40,905 nt of DNA from Anaerolineaceae bacterium UBA4890. GTDB taxonomy: Bacteria; Chloroflexota; Anaerolineae; Anaerolineales; Anaerolineaceae. Where the stretch lies: the NCBI GenBank assembly GCA_002399085.1, contig DHCY01000036.1, positions 56,038-96,942 on the forward strand, written 5' to 3'. Numbering within the stretch: the first letter of the stretch is position 1; each line of letters starts with the position of its first letter. This document shows positions 34,003-40,905 of this stretch, one piece after another. The notes under the pieces are model-generated. The model saw only the letters and a program-made list of their open reading frames with translations, ran no database searches and was not told where the DNA came from. The position numbers were made by a program, and so were the translations under genes.

Positions 34003-34034
34003 GTTAACCTCAGGATACCAAACCTGATGTTAAC
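34003..34034. promoter_or_regulatory. Inverted repeat in the leader of the two-component operon
   Basis: GTTAACCTCAGG (34003-34014) and CCTGATGTTAAC (34023-34034) form a 12-bp inverted repeat with one mismatch, 8 bases apart, between a TATAAT box (34048-34053, minus strand) and the response regulator start. It may be an autoregulatory operator or a leader hairpin. A TTAACAT sequence also occurs upstream of the secreted-protein gene. Confidence 0.4.
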
Positions 34035-34140
34035 TACGTGTTACTTCATTATAGCTGGAAACAGAGAACCGTTTTTTATCCTTTCTGATAATTATTACTT
34101 GTTTAACAAGACCGATAGTCGTACACTTTACGGCAGATTA

Positions 34141-34178
34141 AATAACAGCCTTCCGACTACGGTCGGAAGGCTGTTATT
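34141..34178 (-). terminator. Strong terminator after the conjugation gene block
   Basis: A perfect 17-bp stem (AATAACAGCCTTCCGAC, 34141-34157; partner 34162-34178) with loop TACG lies 22 bp after the stop of the RadC/ArdC-like gene. A/T-rich arms give T tracts on both strands, so it may act in both directions. It closes the conjugation operon before the two-component operon. Confidence 0.85.
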
Positions 34179-34200
34179 TGTTATTCCACGCAAAAATTCT

Positions 34201-37047
34201 TTAAGTTATCTCCACATCCTGAAAACTTTCTTTTTTGGCTAGGTTTTCTTGTTTAACTGACTTCGTAACACGCATCTTTTCCCTAATGGAATTCCTTTCT
34301 TGTATCCCATCTCTTTTGTCCAGATGATGGCTGAGCTGTACACGGCTATCCTGATCATTGATATCCACCCTCTCAGGTGAGCCATCCAGATCCAGATCGC
34401 GCTGCTTCAGGTTTGCGTTCAGATACTGATCCAGTTGTGGAAAATCAAGGGTCTGCGGGTTTTGGCTGAGGTTCATCTGCTGTCTGCTTTCCTGTACGTA
34501 AGCAGTTACATCCGCATAGTAAGCGGATAATGCCTCGCGTTTCTCCTCCGCAACATTAGGAAGCCCTGCCTGGTAGCCTTCTGTGCGTTCCTTGAGGAAG
34601 GTCAGGGCTTGATGCTGATTGAAATAGGGTAAGAGCTCATCGCGCACCTTCCCCAACGCATTGGGATCGGCTTGCAGCTGCGTTTCACCCATCTCTTTGA
34701 GGTAATTGCGCCAGGAACGATCTGAGAGAGCCTCCTGAACGGTCAGCTGCATATGATGGGAGAGACTGCCATCGCCCGCACCTATCTCCTGTTTCCCGGT
34801 ATAGGCTGCTGGAAGCCCTTCCTTGATGTACTCTACCCGAAAATCGGTACTGTAAGTGAGCGGTCCAGCATAATCAGATTTTTGACGGTCGATCGCCTGA
34901 CGTTGATCCAGCCTTTCCATCAGGCGGTTGGCCTGCGAGAGGGGCATGCTCAATCCATCGGGGATTTGATCATGCTGCGAATGGCTGAAGGAAACCATTG
35001 GCTCACTGACCCGCAGCGCGTTCAAATGATCGATCGCTTCAGCCGTAAGCAGAGTGGCAGTAAGCCCATCTCGTCCAGCTTCACTCAATGAAAGGTCTTT
35101 GGCAGCCTCCAGCATCAGATCCGGTTCGCTAAGGAGCCCTTCGGATACTGGATTTTGGAGACTGTCTGTCAGGGTGTAATGAACCTGATCACCTTCACGC
35201 AAGAGAGATAATATTTCGCCGTTTTCCAGTAAAAAGCTGGCAGATGGTTCCTGGATCAGATCAATCTGCTGCAGAAGCTTGCTGGCCTGGGTGGTATAGG
35301 GGCTGCGATCTTCAAGGACAAGCATTTCCAGCCATGGGCGTAAGGTCCCGGTTTGTTCCAGCTGGCGGTCATCAAATGCCAGCGCACTTTCAGGCAATGG
35401 CTCAAAGGCGTAAGAATCCAAGGATTCTGCCAGGGCAGCCACCTTCCCTTTGACAGCTTTCACCGCCTCTGTGCGAGTTTTGGGCGCTTCAACTTCCAGC
35501 GCCTGCTTCAGGCTCTGGATCTTTCCATCAATCGAAGTAATCAAATCGGAGGCGGTATCACGGATGGTTTGAAGAGAAGCTTTCAGTTCCGTCAGGTCTT
35601 TGTCGCTGCTCCAGCCTGCCAGGTAGCCAAAACTGTTGTCCGCTGTTTCAATGCCATAATACTGGCAAACAGCATAAGCAATGCTTTCCGCTTCAACCTC
35701 CTGCGTGCGCTGATCCTTCCCTTTTCCTATGCTATCGCGTGGCTGGGGATCACGATCATGCAGCTTGGCATGGGAGATCTCGTGAATGGCTGTTGCCATG
35801 GTCTGTATTTCGCTCATGCCCTGGCGGATAGCGATTTTCTTGTCCTTGAGGTGGTAATAGCCATCCTTGCCAGCTTTCATTGCCTTGAACTCAATTGGGA
35901 CAGGGGAGACTGCTTGCAGGGCTTCAAACATAAGGTCATAATCGCGCACGCTGCCCTGAAGCTCTTTGGCCAGCGTGGGCAGCTCCTTGCCTTCGGTTTG
36001 GGAGACATCGAAGACCGGTACCACCCTGAAACGTTTGACTGTCACCTCCTGTTCTTCGATGACGGGATTGCCCAGGCTGTCCAGGACAGGCTTCTTTGTC
36101 TGAGGATCGATCTTTTCTTTTTCCACCAGGCGTTTTTCTTCCACAGGCGCAATGATGCGAATGGCTTTCTCGCCTTTGAGCACCTGACGCTCAAAGCGCT
36201 TTTGCCAGGCATGATACCCGGCAACCAGTGAGGCTTCAGGATTTTGTAACGCGATCAGGAGCGTGTTGTTGAGACTGTAGCGATGGAAGCGCGACATCAC
36301 CTTGAGGTAATCGGCATACTTGCCGCTGCTGAAAATCTCTTTGATGCCTTCTTCCAGTTTGGCGGTAATCTCATCCAGGGCTTTGTCCTTGTCCCTGGCG
36401 GTCGCTTTCTTTTCAGCCAGACTGAGCCCGGCATCATAATGCACATTCTGTTCCAATACACCATGGGCACGGAAGGAATATACCGCGTCCCGGTTGAGAC
36501 CCGTAATGATGATGTGATCCACTACGGGAATCCCCAACATTTCACCGGCTTCTTTGAGCGCTTTGGTCGCTGCCAGGTCTTCATCGCTGGGGGTCAGTTC
36601 CCCGGAAGGATGGTTGTGACAGATCAGCACGGATACCGCTTTGTTGAGGATCGCGTTGCGAAAGATTTCCCTGGGGTGAATGACGGAACTGTTGATTGTC
36701 CCGATAGAGACCTGCTCATAGTCGATGACCCGGTTCTTGGTGTTGAGAAAAGCCACCACCAGTGACTCCTTGTCGTGCACCTGATCGATGACCGTGTGCA
36801 TGTAACCTGCCGCGGCAGAGGGCGAACTGAGAATTGGATTTTCCCGGGTAAGCGAACTGCTCATGCGGTAGAGCTCAAGAAAGGCCTTGTGTTTGGCTTG
36901 TTGTTCAGGGGTTTCAAGCAGTTGATAGGCATTATCCACCAGCGCGGCGAGTCCCTTGCGCTGGGCATATTCTGTAACCCTGGCCTCCTGCACGCCAATA
37001 ATGCGGGCATAGGCTGTAATATAACGACTTTCTTCAGCCTGGTTCAT
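34201..37047 (-). CDS. Large ICE protein with RadC (JAB) and ArdC-like domains
   Basis: A 948-residue fusion. Residues about 75-205 are a RadC/JAB domain with HNHPSGELTPSDED (144-157). Residues about 215-305 match the ArdC N-terminal ssDNA-binding domain (MSRFHRYSLNNTLLIALQNP, GYHAWQKRF). About 370-470 is the linked metallopeptidase-like part with HEISH (422-426). The remaining half is of a type found in ICE-encoded methylase/anti-restriction proteins, with no catalytic motif I recognise. ArdC-type proteins protect incoming DNA from restriction during transfer. The start overlaps the 57-residue gene by 4 bp (ATGA). A remnant of its 3' end lies at 30841-31187. Confidence 0.85.
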   Translation of the reverse strand: MNQAEESRYITAYARIIGVQEARVTEYAQRKGLAALVDNAYQLLETPEQQAKHKAFLELYRMSSSLTRENPILSSPSAAAGYMHTVIDQVHDKESLVVAFLNTKNRVIDYEQVSIGTINSSVIHPREIFRNAILNKAVSVLICHNHPSGELTPSDEDLAATKALKEAGEMLGIPVVDHIIITGLNRDAVYSFRAHGVLEQNVHYDAGLSLAEKKATARDKDKALDEITAKLEEGIKEIFSSGKYADYLKVMSRFHRYSLNNTLLIALQNPEASLVAGYHAWQKRFERQVLKGEKAIRIIAPVEEKRLVEKEKIDPQTKKPVLDSLGNPVIEEQEVTVKRFRVVPVFDVSQTEGKELPTLAKELQGSVRDYDLMFEALQAVSPVPIEFKAMKAGKDGYYHLKDKKIAIRQGMSEIQTMATAIHEISHAKLHDRDPQPRDSIGKGKDQRTQEVEAESIAYAVCQYYGIETADNSFGYLAGWSSDKDLTELKASLQTIRDTASDLITSIDGKIQSLKQALEVEAPKTRTEAVKAVKGKVAALAESLDSYAFEPLPESALAFDDRQLEQTGTLRPWLEMLVLEDRSPYTTQASKLLQQIDLIQEPSASFLLENGEILSLLREGDQVHYTLTDSLQNPVSEGLLSEPDLMLEAAKDLSLSEAGRDGLTATLLTAEAIDHLNALRVSEPMVSFSHSQHDQIPDGLSMPLSQANRLMERLDQRQAIDRQKSDYAGPLTYSTDFRVEYIKEGLPAAYTGKQEIGAGDGSLSHHMQLTVQEALSDRSWRNYLKEMGETQLQADPNALGKVRDELLPYFNQHQALTFLKERTEGYQAGLPNVAEEKREALSAYYADVTAYVQESRQQMNLSQNPQTLDFPQLDQYLNANLKQRDLDLDGSPERVDINDQDSRVQLSHHLDKRDGIQERNSIREKMRVTKSVKQENLAKKESFQDVEIT

Positions 37048-37217
37048 GGCAGCTCCTCACTTTCCTCTGTTTGTTCAAGCACGAAGAAGAGTTCAGCTAA
37101 AAGCGCGGCCTCTTCATCGCTTTCGGTATAGTCCCGCGGATGGGCTTTGAGATCCGCCAGGTTATCCGTGTTCACGGCAACGCCAGTCAGGCTGAAAATC
37201 AGTTCTTTGACTTTCAT
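37044..37217 (-). CDS. Small conserved-looking ICE protein, function unknown
   Basis: A 57-residue acidic protein (MKVKELIFSLTGVAVNTDNL, then ESDEEAALLAELFFVLEQTE). No domain recognised. The frame is open further upstream, but ATG 37217 has a consensus AAGGAGG seven bases before it. It overlaps the next gene by 4 bp (ATGA) and begins 10 bp after the DUF4366 gene, so it belongs to the conjugation operon. Confidence 0.65.
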   Translation of the reverse strand: MKVKELIFSLTGVAVNTDNLADLKAHPRDYTESDEEAALLAELFFVLEQTEESEELP

Positions 37218-37227
37218 TGAATCCTCC

Positions 37228-37965
37228 TTATTCATCATCTTCGTTATCATCCGTAGTGCTTTTTTCGAGGAAATCGTCCTCAAAAAAGTCCCCTTCACTT
37301 GGCGTGTGTTCTTTGGGTTTGATCACCTTCCAGTAAAAAAGCGCCCCGCCTGCCAGCAACAATAAGAGCGCTCCAGCAATGGCCATGCCACTGTTGATGG
37401 GCAGGGAGAAAGTGGATTGCTGAGGTGGTTTGTCATTGGACGGTTCAGGTGTGGGTTGAGGCGTTGCGGTTGGCCTGGAAGGCTGGAGAAAAGGCAAAAG
37501 AGAAGGTGAGTCGGTCGCCTGGACGAAATTGAGCAAATCCTCCTCATCCACCTCGGTCACCAGATAAACGTTCTCGCTCATCTTGCTGCGGTCAATGATC
37601 AGGTAAAAGATCTTGTCGTTTCGCGTCTTGATTACAAAGAACTCCTTTTCCGGAGCTTGGGCAGTGATAAGCTGGGGCGGCTCTAAATAGGTGTCAGTGG
37701 GTGGTCTGGGAGTCGCTTCTGCTGTGGGTTCTTCAGATGGGACAGGCGTTGCCCCACTGCTCATCGGGAAGCTCACCAGACTGTAGTCACACAGCATGGC
37801 AGTTCCAGGTGGCATATCGCTGATCAGACTGCCTTTGGCATCCGTAGGAGGAGCAGGGTTGATCCTGCCTTCATCTGACAGGGATGCCGCATGAGCCGGT
37901 TTGGCAGAAAGGAAACTGATGGTGATCAAAAGCAACAACATAAGAGTTTTGGGCTTAGTCTTCAT
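37228..37965 (-). CDS. DUF4366 (CD1107-family) mobile-element membrane protein
   Basis: A 245-residue envelope protein. It has a signal peptide (LMLLLLITISFLSAKPAHA), a proline/threonine-rich region, the core domain EKEFFVIKTRNDKIFYLIID ... EVDEEDLLNF, a second Pro-rich linker, one membrane span (MAIAGALLLLLAGGALFYW) and an acidic cytoplasmic tail. This layout fits the DUF4366 family of Tn1549-like elements, thought to form part of the transfer apparatus at the cell envelope. ATG 37965 overlaps the upstream gene by 11 bp; a GTG at 37980 is the alternative start. Confidence 0.82.
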   Translation of the reverse strand: MKTKPKTLMLLLLITISFLSAKPAHAASLSDEGRINPAPPTDAKGSLISDMPPGTAMLCDYSLVSFPMSSGATPVPSEEPTAEATPRPPTDTYLEPPQLITAQAPEKEFFVIKTRNDKIFYLIIDRSKMSENVYLVTEVDEEDLLNFVQATDSPSLLPFLQPSRPTATPQPTPEPSNDKPPQQSTFSLPINSGMAIAGALLLLLAGGALFYWKVIKPKEHTPSEGDFFEDDFLEKSTTDDNEDDE

Positions 37966-38212
37966 CGTCTTCCAGCTCACTTTCCGGAATCCATTCGTTC
38001 ACATCCTCAAGGTTCTGAAAAGGGTTCTGCTTCAGGCGTTTCAACAAGGCATCCAATTCGGATGGTCTGAGTTGCAGAGCGCGAACAGTCCTGAGGATTT
38101 CGCTGTTTTCCATTTCGGTTTCTTTTTCATTGAGTGCCTTCAGCTTTTCCTGCAAAGCCTGAAGACGGGCTTCTGTTTTGGCTTTTTCATTTCTGATTTG
38201 GACTAAGTTCAT
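37955..38212 (-). CDS. DUF4315-type small coiled-coil protein
   Basis: An 85-residue protein with an N-terminal coiled coil (RNEKAKTEARLQALQEKLKA) and the short conserved core LQLRPSELDALLKRL, as in DUF4315 proteins of Tn1549/CTn-type elements. It lies between the CHAP hydrolase (11 bp upstream) and the DUF4366 gene. The role is unknown, but the family is a dependable marker of this ICE group. Confidence 0.78.
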   Translation of the reverse strand: MNLVQIRNEKAKTEARLQALQEKLKALNEKETEMENSEILRTVRALQLRPSELDALLKRLKQNPFQNLEDVNEWIPESELEDDED

Positions 38213-38223
38213 GGTTTTCTCCT

Positions 38224-39597
38224 TTATTCGTTTGTACCCGGGCTTCCATACCCGCGGATATAGGGACTGTTGACGGGAAAGCTGTCAGTGTGGACGCTAT
38301 CGGCCCAATTGCCTTCAATCGTATAGACCGTGCCACCATCACAGCTTTCGACAATACCGACATGATCAGGAAAAGCATCTCCATCCCAGTCGTAAAAAAT
38401 GATTTCTCCGGGAGCGGGGCAATAGCCCCCGTCCTGCCAGAGGTTGTTGGATCTGAACCAGTCTTCACCGATGCTGCATCCGGCAAATTTGGGGAATAAA
38501 CCTTCAGAGATCAGACCGACCTGATCGGCAACCCAGGAAACAAAGATGGCACACCATTCCACCCGGGAAGGAAAACCATACCAGGACCAGTAGGGCTCGC
38601 CACCTATCTGACCAAGTTGGGAACGGGCAACCTCAACCATTCCTTCGGAGCCACGCAGGCTTTCTCCCAGACCAGCGATAATATTGCCCCCCATAACGGT
38701 TGTAGCAGAAACAGCGAAGGAAGCGATGGAACCGACCAGGAGCAAGAGCACCAGGACAAGCGCCCCGTAGAGCGCGGCGCGGCTTTTGAAGGTTTGGGTA
38801 ACTTTGCCGATAAACTTTTTCAAGCCCCGTTGGGCTGCCTTTTGTTGGACAGCAGTCCGTTGAAATCCTGCGGAGGCACGGTAGGCACGTATGTACTCCC
38901 GTTTGATGCGTTGTTTCTGAATGTAACGGGAAACAAGGTTCTTGCCGGATTGTTTTTTGACCTGCTCTGTGGCAAAGCGATCCGCGCGTTGGCGTAAAGA
39001 ACGTAGCTGTAAGGCTTCCTGGTGCTGAATGGCTCTTGCGATGGGTCGCGCCCGGGGAACCCGAAGATGATTTTGCGCTGCCTGGAGGGCATCCCGGCTG
39101 GCGTTATTATCAGCAGCTTCTTTTTCGTCATTGGCCTGACGGGAGGGTTGCCAGGGGCTGGGCAGACGCAGAACGTTTCTGAATGGTCCTTGCCTTTTCT
39201 CCCTTCCTGGCTGTTCAAAGCTCAAAGCCGAAGCCGGTTTAGCCTGAGCGCTTTCGAAGCGCAAAGCGGAGATCCTGGGCTGAGATTCTTTTTGCGGCTG
39301 AAGCTGAGGTGTAAGGGCTTTGGATGAATCGGCGACAAAACCCTTGCTGAGTTTGCGGTAAACGCTTTTTATTTTTTTCTTCGGTTTCCTGCTCATTTCT
39401 TCGGCAGAAGCCATCGATGTAAGGGATTCTTTTGAAATACCGCCCATCGCATCGGTCTGGCGTGTTGGGTCCATGGCTTCTGAGGGAAGCTTTGCAGAGG
39501 CTGCACTTTCTGTTTGCTCTATGTTTTTCTCAAGCAATGGGTCATCACCCTGATAGTGATGGGTGGCTTTTTCTCTGAGTCTTGATTTTCCGGACAT
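38224..39597 (-). CDS. Conjugative cell-wall hydrolase with CHAP domain (CD1108-like)
   Basis: A 457-residue transfer protein. The first 270 residues are polar, basic and probably cytoplasmic. One membrane span follows (ALYGALVLVLLLLVGSIASF), then an exported CHAP amidase/peptidase domain with Cys about 349 (VEWCAIFVSWVADQ), His about 412 (PDHVGIVE) and Asn about 430 (EGNWADS). It should open peptidoglycan locally so that the transfer channel can be built, like the wall hydrolases of Tn916-type elements. It follows the VirB4 gene by 12 bp. Confidence 0.87.
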   Translation of the reverse strand: MSGKSRLREKATHHYQGDDPLLEKNIEQTESAASAKLPSEAMDPTRQTDAMGGISKESLTSMASAEEMSRKPKKKIKSVYRKLSKGFVADSSKALTPQLQPQKESQPRISALRFESAQAKPASALSFEQPGREKRQGPFRNVLRLPSPWQPSRQANDEKEAADNNASRDALQAAQNHLRVPRARPIARAIQHQEALQLRSLRQRADRFATEQVKKQSGKNLVSRYIQKQRIKREYIRAYRASAGFQRTAVQQKAAQRGLKKFIGKVTQTFKSRAALYGALVLVLLLLVGSIASFAVSATTVMGGNIIAGLGESLRGSEGMVEVARSQLGQIGGEPYWSWYGFPSRVEWCAIFVSWVADQVGLISEGLFPKFAGCSIGEDWFRSNNLWQDGGYCPAPGEIIFYDWDGDAFPDHVGIVESCDGGTVYTIEGNWADSVHTDSFPVNSPYIRGYGSPGTNE

Positions 39598-39609
39598 ATG
39601 ACCTCCTTC

Positions 39610-40905
39610 CTAAACCTCATCCGGTTTGGTCGTCATGATCTGATAGAGTTTCGTATCTCTGGGGAAGTGATCGGTGAAGGGAATGATGGTATTGCCATAA
39701 AAGAGCAAGCCCTGACCTTCCCCGCTGTGGGTGACATAGGACAGTTGATCTTTGGAAATGTTGAGGTGCTTGGCGAGAATCTCCTGATCGCCACTGGCCT
39801 GATTGAGCATATAGATGAAATCCGAGTTATCGAGAATATTCTCAATCTCTCTGGAAGCCAGAAGGTCTTTCACATTTTGGGTAATGGCGGTTGGTATGCC
39901 ACCCCATTTGCGGAAGCGTTTCCATATCTCCACGGAATATGCCGCGGTTTGCTCTTCCCGCAGCATCAGGTGAAACTCATCCTGATAAAACCAGGTGGTC
40001 TTCCTGGCTGCCCGGTTGCGGGTAACCCGGTTCCAGACCTGATCCTGAATCACCAGCATGCCCAGTTTCTTGAGCTGCTTTCCCAGTTCGCGGATGTCAA
40101 AACAAATCAGGCGGTTCTGGGTGTCTACATTGGTCCGGTGGTTGAAGACCTTGTAGGAACCTTTGACGTAAATCTCAAGCACCGTTGCCAGATATTTTGC
40201 ATCCGGTTCGCTCATTTCCAGCAGACGCGCGTAAAGGTCTTCCAGGATGGGTAGGTTTTCCGGAATGGGATCCTGCAGATATTTTTGATAGATCAGTTGA
40301 ATACAGCGGTCAAGCACCGACTTTTCTTCCGGTTTGAGACCGCTTTTGCGACCTGCTGCCAGCTCGATGAAGGAGAAGATGAAATCCATCTTGAGCGCGA
40401 CCGGGTCTTCCTCTTCGCTGTAGTCGAGGTTCAAATCCAAAGGATTGATGTACTGATTGGAGTTGATCGCGATCTTGACCACCTCGCCTTGCAGCGCGCT
40501 CACCAGCGGCGCGTACTCACTCTCGGGGTCGGTGATGATGATCTCGTCTTCCGTCACCAGAAAGGCGTTGGTGATCTCGCGTTTGGCGGCAAAGGACTTG
40601 CCGGAACCAGGCGTGCCGATGATCAGACCGTTGGGCGTCTTGAGCTTGCGCCGGTCTGCCATCAGCAGGTTGTTGGAGAGGGCGTTCAAGCCATAGTAAA
40701 GGGCAGGGGCGGGTTGAAAGAGTTCCTGCGTGGTGAAGGGCACAAATATCGCTGTGGCGGAAGTGGTCAAAGCTCTTTCGATGGGAACCGGGTTGATCCC
40801 CAGTGGCAGCATGGCTGCCAGACCGCGCTCCTGCTGGTAGTCCAGAGGTCGCAGATTGCAGTTCGCCGATTGAGCGATGCCAGCGGTTTGATAGTAGTCG
40901 TTTTC
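39610..40905 (-). CDS. VirB4/TraE-type conjugation ATPase (5' end beyond the window)
   Basis: The reading frame is open to the right edge, so at least 431 residues of the C-terminal part are present. The visible start reads RPLDYQQERGLAAMLPLG, typical of VirB4 proteins shortly before the ATPase core. Then come Walker A GTPGSGKSF (40600-40617 region), TDPESEYAPLV, Walker B-like TTWFYQDEFHLML and AITQNVKDLLAS. VirB4 powers assembly and substrate movement in type IV secretion. The internal ATG at 40812 is not the real start. Confidence 0.92.
   Translation of the reverse strand, partial: ENDYYQTAGIAQSANCNLRPLDYQQERGLAAMLPLGINPVPIERALTTSATAIFVPFTTQELFQPAPALYYGLNALSNNLLMADRRKLKTPNGLIIGTPGSGKSFAAKREITNAFLVTEDEIIITDPESEYAPLVSALQGEVVKIAINSNQYINPLDLNLDYSEEEDPVALKMDFIFSFIELAAGRKSGLKPEEKSVLDRCIQLIYQKYLQDPIPENLPILEDLYARLLEMSEPDAKYLATVLEIYVKGSYKVFNHRTNVDTQNRLICFDIRELGKQLKKLGMLVIQDQVWNRVTRNRAARKTTWFYQDEFHLMLREEQTAAYSVEIWKRFRKWGGIPTAITQNVKDLLASREIENILDNSDFIYMLNQASGDQEILAKHLNISKDQLSYVTHSGEGQGLLFYGNTIIPFTDHFPRDTKLYQIMTTKPDEV

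Noticed and set aside
35353..36231. A long plus-strand ORF (292 codons) opposite the RadC/ArdC-like gene
   Set aside because: It lies entirely inside a well-supported gene, has Cys/Phe/Leu-rich antisense-like composition, no recognisable domain and no suitable ribosome-binding site.
39598..40254. A 218-codon plus-strand ORF opposite the VirB4 gene
   Set aside because: It is antisense to a conserved ATPase and shows no domain; the opposite strand has Walker motifs in frame.

Overview
The window looks like most of one end of an integrative and conjugative element (ICE) of the Tn916/Tn1549 family, carrying a large anti-phage cargo. The host is a bacterium. The conjugation genes are of the type known from Firmicutes. 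Moderate base composition, Thr/Pro-rich lipoproteins and the ECF-sigma/DUF4367 regulators would also fit Anaerolineae (Chloroflexota), but the sequence contains no rRNA or core gene that settles the host. The left edge (1-17) reads like the last bases of a tRNA gene followed by a terminator, and an integrase gene starts just inside it, so the chromosome/element junction may lie there. The right edge cuts through a VirB4 gene, so the element continues to the right.

Layout. 1-2602: two convergent tyrosine recombinases and a small HTH/zinc-ribbon protein. 2603-3189: no protein gene; a candidate structured RNA on the minus strand. 3190-3877: two small regulators resembling Tn916 Orf7/Orf8. 4167-8952: a leftward operon for an ECF sigma factor, a DUF4367 membrane regulator, an ABC-2 permease, its ATPase and a lipoprotein. 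9112-9489: a small membrane-anchored protein. 9614-11463: a candidate oriT, MobC-like protein and relaxase, reading right. 11575-12858: an AlbA_2/ATPase-domain regulator. 13035-30626: a leftward run of twelve genes that looks like one defence operon. 30841-31187: a remnant of a backbone gene. 31358-33993: a two-component system and a secreted protein. 34201-40905: the leftward conjugation backbone (RadC/ArdC-like fusion, small protein, DUF4366, DUF4315, CHAP hydrolase, VirB4).

The main find is the 17.6 kb operon at 13035-30626. In transcription order it has an excisionase-like HTH protein, a Dam-type adenine methylase, HerA, NurA with a zinc-ribbon insertion, a UvrD-like helicase, a Cas4/RecB-type nuclease, a TPR protein with an OB-like tail, a DUF4209 protein with a HEPN-type R-x4-H motif, type III Mod, DUF3800, a possible BECR-fold RNase, and type III Res. 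Most genes are separated by 0-63 bp or overlap by 1-11 bp. This joins a type III restriction-modification system to a methylase plus HerA-NurA-helicase-nuclease module, with two possible RNases in between. I do not recall a named defence system with this gene set and order, but I could not search. Two details stand out: the iron-sulfur nuclease domain appears split across two overlapping genes, and the UvrD Walker A lysine is replaced by arginine.

Two diverged but clearly related hairpin elements with compensated stems (12860-12910 and 31238-31290) bracket the defence operon, and a truncated backbone-gene copy sits at its upstream edge. Together they suggest the cargo was assembled by recombination between related elements. 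The operon has its own likely promoter (extended -10 at 30671-30679), just downstream of a terminator that isolates it from the conjugation genes.
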